In this document: in pieces, positions 8,907 to 18,088 of the stretch
How positions within the stretch are numbered: position 1 is the stretch's first letter
Layout: every line of letters starts with the position of its first letter
Source of the DNA: Hoeflea sp.
GTDB lineage: Bacteria; Pseudomonadota; Alphaproteobacteria; Rhizobiales; Rhizobiaceae
Direction of reading: 5' to 3'
DNA length: 64,000 bases
NCBI GenBank assembly: GCA_019084245.1
Contig: JAHRFE010000005.1
Span: 62,001-126,000, forward strand
Program-made: the position numbers and the translations under genes
Notes under the pieces: model-generated
The model's input: only the letters and a program-made list of their open reading frames with translations
What the model was told of the DNA's origin: nothing
Databases searched by the model: none

Positions 8907-9215
8907 CCGGATAACTCTCCGATACGCGCCACATGGAAATCAAGTGATTCTCGATTAAAACATTAACATTGTATTGCGCTGACTGTGCAAGCCCTGCTTT
9001 AAAACTTGTTGATCCATCCACTTCTAATGCCGGTGACGCGGATGGTATTGACATTACCGCGGCCTGCCTGGGTGGCCAAACGGCGCACATGTCTCCTGCC
9101 GCGCGGAAAAAGGCCGGTCGCGGCATCGCCATGCCATTGCCTCACGGGCAAATCCGCCTATCGTTCATCCCGACAATCCCATCATCCCTCTCATTACCAA
9201 TCATGGAGTAAGCCT
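8907..9215. other. Divergent intergenic region csp / gloA
   Basis: These 309 bases lie between two divergent genes. The half next to the cold-shock gene is AT-rich (8940-9010) and probably carries its leader and promoter; the GloA half ends in a GGAG ribosome site. No RNA gene or convincing small ORF is visible. Confidence 0.5.
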
Positions 9216-9656
9216 ATGCGTTATCTGCACACAATGGTCCGGGTCAGCGATGTCGACGCGTCGCTCGATTTCTATTGCAACAAGCTCGGGCTCGAGGAAA
9301 TCCGCCGCCACGAGAGCGAGGCCGGCCGCTTTACGCTTATCTTTCTTGCGGCCCCGGGCGACAAGGAGCGCGCACTCACTGACAAGGCCCCGATGGTAGA
9401 ACTGACCTACAACTGGGACCCGGAGGAGTACACCGGCGGCCGCAATTTCGGTCACCTCGCCTATGTCGTCGACAATATCTACGAGCTGTGCCAGCACATG
9501 CTCGACAATGGCGTGACCATCAACCGGCCGCCGCGCGACGGTCACATGGCCTTTGTCAGATCGCCGGACGGAATTTCCATCGAGCTTCTGCAGAATGGCG
9601 ATCCGCTCGACCCCGCCGAACCCTGGGCCTCGATGAAAAACACCGGCGCCTGGTAA
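9216..9656 (+). CDS. gloA: Lactoylglutathione lyase (glyoxalase I)
   Basis: This 146-residue VOC-fold enzyme converts the hemithioacetal of methylglyoxal and glutathione to S-lactoylglutathione. It has two beta-alpha-beta-beta-beta halves. Metal ligands expected for GloA are present: His5 in [10 protein letters not shown], Glu in VELTYNW, His in FGHLAYVV and Glu in ISIELLQ. ATG 9216 follows CATGGAGTAAGCCT and gives the usual short GloA length; an in-frame extension back to 9006 has no support. The GloA type without the long insertions favours nickel or cobalt, which is a family inference. Confidence 0.93.
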   Translation: MRYLHTMVRVSDVDASLDFYCNKLGLEEIRRHESEAGRFTLIFLAAPGDKERALTDKAPMVELTYNWDPEEYTGGRNFGHLAYVVDNIYELCQHMLDNGVTINRPPRDGHMAFVRSPDGISIELLQNGDPLDPAEPWASMKNTGAW

Positions 9657-9663
9657 TCAAGCG

Positions 9664-9697
9664 CTCCTGCCCGGCGTTCATCCGCACCGGGCAGGAG
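9664..9697 (+). terminator. Strong hairpin after gloA
   Basis: CTCCTGCCCGG (9664-9674) pairs perfectly with CCGGGCAGGAG (9687-9697), beginning 8 bases after the gloA stop. There is no U-run, so termination is plausible but unproven. Confidence 0.45.
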
Positions 9698-9918
9698 TCG
9701 GGGCGCGCGCCAACGCAAGGCTCACGCAACGATCGGCAACTAAGCTGGCAAATATGTCATGCTTTCGCCGTATTTACGACGCATCGCATGGCCTTGATCT
9801 ACTCACCCATCTGTCCGGCCAGATCCGGATTTGTGCATTTACAACAACATTGCAAATGGGTACGCAGCTTATAGAGGCCTTCGGGTCTGCCATTGCATAA
9901 GACCGGGGGCTCCATAGA

Positions 9919-11130
9919 TTGCCGACAGGCAGGAAACATACAGCCAGGCGCTACGCTGGCGGCCACATTGTCATGCTGGCAGGCGTGGCAATTGTCCTGA
10001 CCGGATGCGTGTCGACCGGTGATCCGGCAATGTATACGAGCCAGGGCTTCGCGCCCGGAGCTTCAAGCTTTGCCACTCTCAACAGCGCTGACCAGTCTGA
10101 TGCCCTGATGATGGCCTCGGTTGCCGAGGATTCGACGTCCGGAGACATCCCGCTGCCCCAGCCATCGCCGGCGACGCCGGTTGTCGCTTCCCCCGATCAG
10201 CTCGCCGGGGAGGCGCAAGGCGCAGCAGGCCAGCAACTGGTCATGGCCGAGACCGGCGTTGACGCGCTCAACCAGGGCATTACCCAGAATCAGCCGTTGC
10301 AAGCGGCCTCCAATCTCTACAGCGCGCCGCCTTCCGCAACACAGACTGCGGCTGTTGCAACTGAGCCCGCTTCCACGCCCGATGTCACAAGTGATTCGGC
10401 GCAATTGGCGCTCCGCATGGCTTCATCCGAACCCGCGCCCGCCGGCGCTGAAGCTGACGCGGATCAAGCCCCAGCCGCGCCGCAGGTGCAGCTGCAGGAA
10501 CTGGCGGTCGTTGCACCGCCAGAGAAACAGTCCATTTTCGGACGCCTGTTTGCCTCGCAGCCGAAATCGACCAGGAATGCGCCTGCAGGGACGAAAGAAC
10601 GTCTGGTTTCACCCAAGAAGACTCAAGTGGTCATGGCATCGGCATCACGTGGAAGTGATGAAGCGCTGCCTGGCGTGCGCGTCTCCAACGTCTTCGGCTT
10701 GAGCGAAGCAGAAGAGACAGGTGTTTCCGGCGACGGCCGAATCGAGCTGGCCTCTGCCGCCGGTCTGGCGCGGCTCGCGCCCAACGGCTTGCATGTGCAG
10801 ACCGAAAAGGTGGAAGTCGGCTGTTTCAAACCCGAGCTGGTTCGGGTACTCAAAACCGTTGAGCGCCACTATGGCCGCCCGCTCGTGGTGACATCGGGCT
10901 ACCGCAGCCCCAAGCACAACCGCCGCGCCGGTGGTGCGTCCGGCTCGCGCCACACCTCCTGCGAAGCCGCCGATATCCAGATCGAAGGCGTTTCGAAATG
11001 GCAACTGGCCAAGTACCTCCGCTCCATGCCGGGCCGCGGTGGCGTCGGCACCTACTGCCACACAGAATCGGTCCATATCGACGTCGGCAGCGCGCGTGAC
11101 TGGAACTGGCGCTGCCGCCGCCGCAAATAG
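9919..11130 (+). CDS. Peptidase M15-type (YcbK-like) lipoprotein
   Basis: The 403-residue product starts with an RRYAGG-type basic region, a hydrophobic core and a lipobox LTGC (C30), so it should be a lipid-anchored envelope protein. Residues about 35-260 are a low-complexity Ala/Pro/Gln/Ser linker. The C-terminal 110 residues form a peptidase_M15_3 domain with SGYRSPKHNRRAGG, SRHTSCEAADIQI and the final CHTESVHIDVG, which contain the expected H, D and H zinc ligands. Such domains act on peptidoglycan peptides or are degenerate binders. The start is TTG 9919 (GGGGG upstream): a stop lies at 9898, and the first ATG (9973) would remove the basic n-region. Confidence 0.85.
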   Translation: MPTGRKHTARRYAGGHIVMLAGVAIVLTGCVSTGDPAMYTSQGFAPGASSFATLNSADQSDALMMASVAEDSTSGDIPLPQPSPATPVVASPDQLAGEAQGAAGQQLVMAETGVDALNQGITQNQPLQAASNLYSAPPSATQTAAVATEPASTPDVTSDSAQLALRMASSEPAPAGAEADADQAPAAPQVQLQELAVVAPPEKQSIFGRLFASQPKSTRNAPAGTKERLVSPKKTQVVMASASRGSDEALPGVRVSNVFGLSEAEETGVSGDGRIELASAAGLARLAPNGLHVQTEKVEVGCFKPELVRVLKTVERHYGRPLVVTSGYRSPKHNRRAGGASGSRHTSCEAADIQIEGVSKWQLAKYLRSMPGRGGVGTYCHTESVHIDVGSARDWNWRCRRRK

Positions 11131-11151
11131 TCTCCACCTGGCGCTCACGCC

Positions 11152-11171
11152 GCCGCCCCTTGCGGGGCGGC
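11152..11171 (+). terminator. GC-rich hairpin after the M15 gene
   Basis: GCCGCCCC pairs with GGGGCGGC around a four-base loop, 21 bases after the stop codon. No U-run follows, so function as a terminator is uncertain. Confidence 0.4.
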
Positions 11172-11282
11172 AATTGCGCGCCTCAACTTCCAATTCTGCA
11201 GAGATGACATTTTTTTGTCGGCGACATCAATTAACCGCTTGCGGTCCCAAAGCGGTCTGATTATAAGACGCCCACACTGTAC

Positions 11283-11357
11283 GCGCCCTTCGTCTATCGG
11301 TTAGGACGCCAGATTTTCATTCTGGAAAGAGGGGTTCGACTCCCCTAGGGCGTACCA
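11283..11357 (+). tRNA. tRNA-Glu(TTC)
   Basis: The cloverleaf has acceptor GCGCCCT/AGGGCGT (one G-U pair at the end), discriminator A and encoded CCA. The anticodon stem CCAGA/TCTGG has loop TTTTCAT (TTC), and the T-arm is GGGGTTCGACTCCCC. The length is 75 bases with CCA. Confidence 0.96.
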
Positions 11358-11542
11358 CAACTTTCAAGCACTTCGCTTGATCTCCTCATCCAAGATCTGA
11401 GTTTTATCCGAGCACGGCGCAAAGCCACGGGCGGGCGCTTCCGACTGTTTTATGTCACGTGCCGCAAATGCCCGGCCAACCTCTGACGGCGCCGCGGAGC
11501 GGTCCGAATCCACAAGCTTCCGCAATGCAACGAGACTTCGGC

Positions 11543-13342
11543 CTATCGGGCGGGGGCGACGTCCATCACCCTGATCTGAACCCTGCGGACGCCTTGCCAG
11601 TGGTCTGCCGAAATTGTTCCGGCGACATGAAACATCATCCCCCGGCCTCCGAGGAGTGCTGCCCCCATCTCGGTGTCTGCGGCGCGAAACGCAATGCCGT
11701 TCAGCCGCCCGCCATCGGCGCCTGACAGGGTCACCTTGATATGATTCTGTCCCACCACCCGGGCATCGCTGAGCGTGTGCGCAGGCACCGCGAACACCGG
11801 CTGCGGATGACCCGCGCCATAGGGCCCGGCGCGCTCGATCATGTCGACCAGGTCCAGCGTCGCCCCGGACGCTGAAATCGCCCCATCGATCTTGAGCCGG
11901 TGCGCCGCGGTCAGCCCGGCAACGGTGTCCGCTGCATTCTCTTCCAGAAACGCACGCAGGTCGCCCAGCCTTGCCTTGTCCACCGTGATTCCGGCAGCCA
12001 TAGCATGGCCGCCGCCCTTGACCAGCAGGCCGAGTTCCACGGCCTTGCGTACCAGCCGCCCCAGATCGAGCCCCGGAACCGAGCGGCCCGATCCGGTGCC
12101 CTTGCCGTTGCCGTCAAAGGCGATGGCGAAAGCCGGGCGCCGGTAGCGTTCCTTGAGCCTAGCTGCCAGCAGGCCGACCACGCCGGGGTGCCACCCCTGC
12201 CGTTCGGTGACGATGATCGCCGGCCCCTCGCCGCTCGCCATTTCGACGGCTGCTTCCGCGTCGGCTTCGGCCAGCATCGCCGCCTCGATCGCCTGGCGCT
12301 CTCGGTTGAGTTCCTCGAGCCGCTCGGCGATTGCCGCGGCTTCCGCCGGGTCCTCGAGCGTCAGCAGGCGGCTGCCGAGCGCCGCATCGCCAATGCGGCC
12401 GCCCGCATTGATGCGCGGGCCGATCAGATAACCCAGATGGTAAGGCGTGATCGGACCGTTGACTCCGGCCCGCTGGGCGAGCGCCGCAAGCCCTGCATTG
12501 CCGAGCGTCCGGGCCGCGAGCAGCCCCTTGACCACGAACGCCCGATTGAGCCCCTTGAGCGGCACCACGTCGCACACCGTGGCGAGCGCCACCAGATCTA
12601 GGCAGGCGAGCAGATCGAAGGTCCCTGCCCGCGCATCACCCTTGCCGCGCAACAGTCGCAACGTTCCGGCAAGCACCATGAACACCACGCCACAGGCGCA
12701 CAGATGCCCAAGGCCGGACAAATCATCCTCGCGGTTGGGATTGACCAGGGCATGGGCCACAGGCAGCTCGCTTGCCACCTGGTGGTGATCGATCACCACC
12801 ACGTCGACACCGCGCCGTGCGGCTTCCTGGAGAGATTCATGGCTGGTCGAGCCGCAATCGACAGTGATGATCAAACCCGCGCCGCGGTCGATCAACTCGC
12901 CGATCGCGGTGGGGTTCGGCCCATAGCCTTCAAAGATCCGGTCCGGAATGTAAATCTCGCTCCCGAGGCCGAAATGCCTGAGGAAGCGCTGCATCAGCGC
13001 CGAGGACGTTGCGCCGTCCACGTCATAGTCGCCAAAGATTGCCACGCGCTCGCCGCGGGAAATGGCGGCCGCGATCCGTTCCGCTGCCTTGTCGCAATCG
13101 GTGAGGCTCGACGGATCAGGCATAAGCGATTTAATGGTCGGATCGAGAAAGGCCATCGCATCGCCCATGGCGACGTCACGACCGGCCAGGACGCGCGCAA
13201 TGATCTCGGGCAGTCCGGTGGTCTGGGCAATGGAGATCGCCTTGTTCTCGCCTGCGAGATCAAGCCGCGCTATCCATTTTTGGCCGGAGAGCGATTGCTC
13301 CACGCCAAGGAATGCCCGGTCGGATGCGCTGCTGCCTGCCAT
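11543..13342 (-). CDS. recJ: Single-stranded-DNA-specific exonuclease RecJ
   Basis: The 599-residue protein is a 5'-3' ssDNA exonuclease for RecF-pathway recombination and mismatch repair. DHH-family motifs are intact: GDYDVDG (104-110), TVDCGS (160-165) and VIDHHQ (184-188), with NPNRED following. The DHHA1 domain contains the nucleic-acid-binding GGGHAMAAG. Length and domain order are as in other alphaproteobacterial RecJ. It lies 154 bases after glpX on the same strand, in an alaC-hom-glpX-recJ order that I recall as conserved in rhizobia. Confidence 0.96.
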   Translation of the reverse strand: MAGSSASDRAFLGVEQSLSGQKWIARLDLAGENKAISIAQTTGLPEIIARVLAGRDVAMGDAMAFLDPTIKSLMPDPSSLTDCDKAAERIAAAISRGERVAIFGDYDVDGATSSALMQRFLRHFGLGSEIYIPDRIFEGYGPNPTAIGELIDRGAGLIITVDCGSTSHESLQEAARRGVDVVVIDHHQVASELPVAHALVNPNREDDLSGLGHLCACGVVFMVLAGTLRLLRGKGDARAGTFDLLACLDLVALATVCDVVPLKGLNRAFVVKGLLAARTLGNAGLAALAQRAGVNGPITPYHLGYLIGPRINAGGRIGDAALGSRLLTLEDPAEAAAIAERLEELNRERQAIEAAMLAEADAEAAVEMASGEGPAIIVTERQGWHPGVVGLLAARLKERYRRPAFAIAFDGNGKGTGSGRSVPGLDLGRLVRKAVELGLLVKGGGHAMAAGITVDKARLGDLRAFLEENAADTVAGLTAAHRLKIDGAISASGATLDLVDMIERAGPYGAGHPQPVFAVPAHTLSDARVVGQNHIKVTLSGADGGRLNGIAFRAADTEMGAALLGGRGMMFHVAGTISADHWQGVRRVQIRVMDVAPAR

Positions 13343-13496
13343 CGAGAAATCAATCCGTCATCAAGCGCCGGGCCACCATGGCCGCGCTGGAGACATTGCT
13401 CATAGCCTAAACGAGACGGACCGGCAAAACGCATGGCCTGCAATCCGGTCAGGATCATTCAACCGCGGGTGGGACGGGCCAAAAGGCAGCGTCCGT

Positions 13497-14483
13497 TCAG
13501 TCGAACTTCTCGAGATCCTGATGCCGGGCCTTGATTTCACGCACGGTGCGCGACGAGGACCGCATCACGATGGTGTGGGTGATGATGGCGTCGGGCGTGA
13601 ACCTGACCCCCTGCAACAGATTGCCGTCGGTCACGCCAGTAGCGGCGAACAGCACGTCGCCGCTCGCCATTTCTTCCATCGTGTAGATCTTGCGCGGGTC
13701 GGTGATGCCCATCTTGGCCGCGCGCGCGAGTTTTTCTTCGGTGTTGAGCTGTAGCCGGCCCTGCATTTGTCCGCCGATGCACCTGAGCGCCGCTGCAGCA
13801 AGCACGCCTTCGGGCGCGCCGCCGATACCGAGATAGATATGGATGCCGGTTTGTTCCGGGTCGGTGGTGTGAATGATTCCCGCAACGTCGCCATCGCCGA
13901 TCAGACTGATCGCCGCGCCGGTCGCACGCACTTCCTCTATGAGACGGGCATGACGCGGCCGGTCGAGAATACAGGCTGTGACCTGGCTTACGTCCACGCC
14001 CCTGGCTCGGGCGACGGCGTGAATATTGTCGGTCGCACTCGCATCCAGCGACACCGTGTTGGGCGGATAGCCCGGCCCGATGGCAATCTTGTCCATATAG
14101 ACGTCGGCCGCGTAGAGCAGGCTGCCTTTTTCGGCGATTGCGATCACCGCCAGGGAGTTGGGCAGGTTCTTGGCGCAGATGGTCGTGCCTTCGAGCGGAT
14201 CGAGCGCGATGTCGACCTTGGCGCCGTCGCGGTTGCCGACTTCCTCGCCGATATAGAGCATCGGCGCCTCGTCGCGCTCGCCCTCGCCGATCACCACGAC
14301 GCCGTCAATCGGCAGCCGGTTGAGTTCCGAGCGCATGGCATCGACGGCGGCCTGATCCGCCGCCTTCTCGTCACCCCGGCCGCGAAGCCGGGCCGCGGCG
14401 ACGGCGGCCCGTTCGGTGACACGCGCGATCTCAAGTGTCAGAATACGGTCGAGACCGCTTGTGTCTGTCGATGTGCCTGCCAT
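13497..14483 (-). CDS. glpX: Class II fructose-1,6-bisphosphatase (GlpX)
   Basis: Hydrolyses fructose-1,6-bisphosphate to fructose-6-phosphate in gluconeogenesis. The 328 residues contain the GlpX-family metal and phosphate motifs: GEGERDEAPML, DIALDPLEGTT, GDGDVAG, and IGGAPEGVLAAAAL. ATG 14483 is preferred over GTG 14501 because GGGGAATTGGG lies just ahead of it. Being next to hom and recJ is a synteny feature rather than a pathway link. In some bacteria the same fold also dephosphorylates sedoheptulose bisphosphate. Confidence 0.95.
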   Translation of the reverse strand: MAGTSTDTSGLDRILTLEIARVTERAAVAAARLRGRGDEKAADQAAVDAMRSELNRLPIDGVVVIGEGERDEAPMLYIGEEVGNRDGAKVDIALDPLEGTTICAKNLPNSLAVIAIAEKGSLLYAADVYMDKIAIGPGYPPNTVSLDASATDNIHAVARARGVDVSQVTACILDRPRHARLIEEVRATGAAISLIGDGDVAGIIHTTDPEQTGIHIYLGIGGAPEGVLAAAALRCIGGQMQGRLQLNTEEKLARAAKMGITDPRKIYTMEEMASGDVLFAATGVTDGNLLQGVRFTPDAIITHTIVMRSSSRTVREIKARHQDLEKFD

Positions 14484-14669
14484 GGACCCAATTCCCCGCA
14501 CGTTTTTCGTTGGCTGCTTTTACAGCCTTGAAACATACCAAGGCAATGTGAATTCCACATAAAAAACCATTGTTTTTTCAGGATTTTCACCAGATCCACG
14601 GCTAAATCGATTAGAGCGCGGGCCTGATCAGGCGCCCCCGTCTTGCGCATCAGCGGGCACGATCCGGCC

Positions 14670-15992
14670 TCAGCCCTCGCGGGTGCGCTCGATGCGGATC
14701 ACCTGCGGTTCGCCCGACAGGTAGCCCTCGCGCTTGATCGCATCGACTGCGGCGCGCACCCTGGATTCAGTCGTTGCATGGGTGACCAGAATGACCGTCT
14801 GCGGCCCGGCTTCGGAACCCGCCGGACGCGCACGCTGGACGATCGACTCGAGCGAGATGTCGTTCTGCGCCATGCTCGTTGCGATCGAGGCGAAGACGCC
14901 GGCGCGATCGTCGACCTTGAGCGATATGAAATATCCGCCCTCATGGCTCTGGATCTGCGCTCGCGTATAGGGCTCCAGCTTGTCGGCCGGCCGTCCCAGG
15001 GCGGGGGCATGCTGATGGCCGGGTCGGCTCTTGGCGATGTCGGCGATGTCGCCAAGCACCGCCGACGCGGTGGCGTCGCCGCCCGCGCCCGGACCCGAAA
15101 GCATCAGTTCGCCGAGGATGTCGGCCTCGATCGTCACCGCATTGGTGACGCCCTCGACCTGGGCGATCATCGAGCCCTTGGGCACCATGGTCGGATGCAC
15201 CCGTTGCTCGATGCCGGTGGCGGTTCTTTGGGCCACGCCCAGCAGCTTGATCCGGTAGCCGAGTTCATCGGCGGCATGGATGTCGTCGATCGAAATGTTG
15301 GTGATGCCTTCGATATAGACCTCATCGGCGGCTATCTGCGTGCCGAAGGCGAGGCTGGTGAGGATCGACAGTTTGTGCGCGGTGTCATTGCCCTCGATGT
15401 CAAAGGCCGGGTCGGCTTCGGCATATCCGAGCCGCTGCGCCTCCGCCAGGCACTCGGCGAAGCCCATGTTGTCGCGCTGCATGCGGGTCAGGATGTAATT
15501 GCAGGTCCCGTTCAGAATCCCATAGATCCGGGTGACCGAATTGCCGGTCAGCGATTCCCGCATCGCCTTGATGACCGGAATTCCGCCGGCCACCGCCGCC
15601 TCGAAATTCAATAGCACACCATTTGTCTCGGCCAGCAGCGCCAGTTCGACACCGTGCCGCGCCAGCATTGCCTTGTTGGCCGTCACCACATGGCGCCCCG
15701 CGGTCAGCGCCGCAAGCGCCGCAGCAAGCGCCGGATCGCCCTCGCCGCCGATCAGTTCGACCAGGACATCGATGTCGGCTTCACGGGCCATGACCACCGG
15801 ATCATCAAACCATTTCACGCCTTCAAGACTGATTCCGCGGTCACGGTTGCGGTCGCGCGCGCTCACGGCGGTAATCAGGATCTCGCGGCCGCAAATGTCA
15901 GACAGCAGATTGTGTCGGGTCGTGATCGCGCGAAACAGCGCTGCGCCGACGGTTCCAAGTCCTGCAATGCCAATTTTGAGGGCATCAGTCAT
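14670..15992 (-). CDS. hom: Homoserine dehydrogenase
   Basis: Reduces aspartate semialdehyde to homoserine, the branch point to threonine and methionine. The 440-residue protein has a Rossmann NAD(P) site at the N-terminus (IGIAGLGTVGAALFRA), the dehydrogenase core with GGIPVIKAMRESLTGN and LNGTCNYILT, the catalytic-lysine region YRIKLLGVA, and a C-terminal ACT domain (about 350-430) for allosteric threonine control. ATG 15992 is chosen over the longer frame to 16037 because it places the Rossmann strand at residue 6. It follows the alaC-like gene by 100 bases on the same strand. Confidence 0.96.
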   Translation of the reverse strand: MTDALKIGIAGLGTVGAALFRAITTRHNLLSDICGREILITAVSARDRNRDRGISLEGVKWFDDPVVMAREADIDVLVELIGGEGDPALAAALAALTAGRHVVTANKAMLARHGVELALLAETNGVLLNFEAAVAGGIPVIKAMRESLTGNSVTRIYGILNGTCNYILTRMQRDNMGFAECLAEAQRLGYAEADPAFDIEGNDTAHKLSILTSLAFGTQIAADEVYIEGITNISIDDIHAADELGYRIKLLGVAQRTATGIEQRVHPTMVPKGSMIAQVEGVTNAVTIEADILGELMLSGPGAGGDATASAVLGDIADIAKSRPGHQHAPALGRPADKLEPYTRAQIQSHEGGYFISLKVDDRAGVFASIATSMAQNDISLESIVQRARPAGSEAGPQTVILVTHATTESRVRAAVDAIKREGYLSGEPQVIRIERTREG

Positions 15993-16092
15993 GTTTGCTA
16001 TCCACTTTGTCTGAGCATTGTCAGAATGTACCCGCACTGACGGTGCGCGCTGAAGATGTTGAAGGGCGGTTTAACGGCGGGTGAGCGGGCGG

Positions 16093-17316
16093 TCAACGCC
16101 GGGCGGACAAAGACACCACATTGTCCCCGCCGCCGCCGTCCTTGACGGTCGAAAGGAACCGTTTGATGTTGCGCGCCGCCTGTCGGATCCGATGCTCGTT
16201 CTCGACAAGCGCAATCCGGACATGCTCATCGCCATGTTCGCCAAAGCCGATGCCCGGCGCGACGGCCACATCGGCCTTCTCGACCAGCAATTTGGAGAAT
16301 TCGAGCGATCCGAGATGCTTGAATGGCTCGGGAATCGGCGCCCAGGCGAACATGGTCGCAGGCGGTGGCGGCACATTCCATCCCGCCTTGCCAAAGCTGT
16401 CGACCAGCACGTCGCGGCGGCGCTTGTAGATCGAGCGCACTTCGGCGATGTCCGAGCCGTCGCCATTGAGTGCCGCTGTGGCCGCCACCTGGATCGGCGT
16501 GAAGGCGCCGTAATCGAGATAGGACTTGACCCGGGTCAGCGCCGAGATCAGCCGCTCGTTGCCGACAGCAAACCCCATCCGCCATCCCGGCATCGAAAAT
16601 GTCTTCGACATCGACGTGAACTCGACGCAGACGTCGATCGCGCCCGGCACCTGCAACACCGAGGGCGGCGGCGCATCGTCGAAGTAGATTTCGGCATAGG
16701 CGAGATCGGACAGGATGATGATCTCATGCTTCCTGGCGAAGGCCACGACCTCCTTGTAGAAATCAAGAGTGGCGACATAGCTCGTCGGATTGGACGGATA
16801 ATTCAGGATCAGCGCCAAAGGCTTCGGGATCGAATGCCGCATCGAGCGTTCGAGCGCCAGGAGGAAACTGTCATCGGGCACCACATCCAGCGACCGGATC
16901 ACCCCGCCCGACATGATGAAACCGAAAGCATGGATCGGATAGGTCGGATTGGGACACAGGATGACATCGCCTGGCGCGGTGATCGCCTGGGCCATGTTGG
17001 CGAAGCCTTCCTTGGAGCCAAGCGTTGCGACCACTTGGGTTTCTGGATTGAGCTTGACGCCAAAACGCCGCTGGTAGTAGCTCGCCTGAGCGCGCCTGAG
17101 ACCGGGAATGCCCCGCGATGTCGAATAGCGGTGGGTGCGCGGATCTCTCACCGCTTCGCACAATTTGTCGACGATGGCCTGGGGTGTCGGCAGATCGGGG
17201 TTACCCATGCCGAGGTCGATGATATCGGCGCCGCCCGCGCGGGCCGAGGCCTTCAGCCGGTTGACCTGCTCGAACACGTAAGGCGGGAGTCTGCGGACCT
17301 TGTGAAATTCTTCCAT
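16093..17316 (-). CDS. alaC: AlaC-type PLP aminotransferase
   Basis: The 407-residue fold-type I aminotransferase begins MEEFHKVRRLPPYVFEQVNRLK, typical of the AlaC/YfdZ group that makes alanine from pyruvate and glutamate; related proteins are often annotated LL-diaminopimelate aminotransferase. The PLP lysine is in SMSKTFSMPGWRMGF. NYPSNPTS and SDLAYAEIYFDD provide the other cofactor contacts, and the last Arg motif is HVRIALVENE. Start ATG 17316 removes a 25-codon unsupported extension. It lies upstream of hom on the same strand, so an aspartate-family role is possible. Substrate specificity cannot be settled from sequence alone. Confidence 0.85.
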   Translation of the reverse strand: MEEFHKVRRLPPYVFEQVNRLKASARAGGADIIDLGMGNPDLPTPQAIVDKLCEAVRDPRTHRYSTSRGIPGLRRAQASYYQRRFGVKLNPETQVVATLGSKEGFANMAQAITAPGDVILCPNPTYPIHAFGFIMSGGVIRSLDVVPDDSFLLALERSMRHSIPKPLALILNYPSNPTSYVATLDFYKEVVAFARKHEIIILSDLAYAEIYFDDAPPPSVLQVPGAIDVCVEFTSMSKTFSMPGWRMGFAVGNERLISALTRVKSYLDYGAFTPIQVAATAALNGDGSDIAEVRSIYKRRRDVLVDSFGKAGWNVPPPPATMFAWAPIPEPFKHLGSLEFSKLLVEKADVAVAPGIGFGEHGDEHVRIALVENEHRIRQAARNIKRFLSTVKDGGGGDNVVSLSARR

Positions 17317-17394
17317 GGAATTCCCCGGAATTGCGGGCGTTCTGCGCACGCCCCGATGGCACGGTTTGCGTCCAAACAAGCATGAACGCAAGAG

Positions 17395-17919
17395 TTATTT
17401 CTCGATTTGCTTCTGCGCATCGCTGCCATGATTGGCGGCAAGCGCCCGAAGCTGCCTGAGCCTTGCTTCATATTGGGCCCGCGCACCAGGCGTCGCGGCC
17501 CGCGCGCGCAGCAGTTCCGCCATTTCCGCCTCCGCAGCGCGCTTCTCGGCATCGGTCATCTGTGTGTTTGCCGCCTGCGGCATGCGACCGAATGTCGGGT
17601 ACTCGCCGGTCCGGCGGGCTCCGGTGTCGACAAAGTCCTGGGTTGCGACCGGCGTGGTCTGCTCGATGGGAACGACCGACATGATGCCGGGGTTCTTCCG
17701 GATCACCGTGGGCGCTGCAGACACCGGCTCTGCAGCAGGGTCCGGTGTGCCTGCCGTACCGGTCGTCGCCGCGTCAGCCACGATCGCGGGCGCCGCCGGA
17801 ACCTCCGACGTTACAACCGTCGCTGCAACTGGAGCGGCGTCTTCGAGCGAAGCTGTCTGGCACCCCGCCGCAAGAATTGCGACAAATGCAACAAACACCG
17901 GACGATGAAATGGTATCAT
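17395..17919 (-). CDS. Putative lipoprotein, unknown function
   Basis: The 174-residue product starts MIPFHRPVFVAFVAILAAGC with a lipobox at C20, so it is probably a membrane-anchored lipoprotein. A Pro/Ala/Thr-rich linker (about 25-75) is followed by a helical C-terminal half with MTDAEKRAAEAEMAELLRAR and EARLRQLRALAANHG, which may form a coiled coil. I do not recognise a named domain. ATG 17919 is chosen for the signal; the frame is open upstream to 18138 but that part is antisense to the phaC leader. It is divergent from phaC. Confidence 0.75.
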   Translation of the reverse strand: MIPFHRPVFVAFVAILAAGCQTASLEDAAPVAATVVTSEVPAAPAIVADAATTGTAGTPDPAAEPVSAAPTVIRKNPGIMSVVPIEQTTPVATQDFVDTGARRTGEYPTFGRMPQAANTQMTDAEKRAAEAEMAELLRARAATPGARAQYEARLRQLRALAANHGSDAQKQIEK

Positions 17920-18088
17920 GGCGATGTATATTCCGGTCTCCACCAGATGGTGGTCATGACATGGACAAAAAAAGCCCTTATCACTGAGAGGACTGATGTC
18001 TGGATTTACATCCAAGCATCGCAAACAAGCCGATTTAAGGCAGAAGACAGGCCGGAAGCAAGCTCCGGCACACAGGAGGAGGCGTAAC

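Noticed and set aside
14555-14583. Terminator between glpX and hom (A/T-rich inverted repeat)
   Set aside because: The stem would be nearly all A-T pairs and it lies just ahead of the glpX start, so it is more likely part of an AT-rich promoter.
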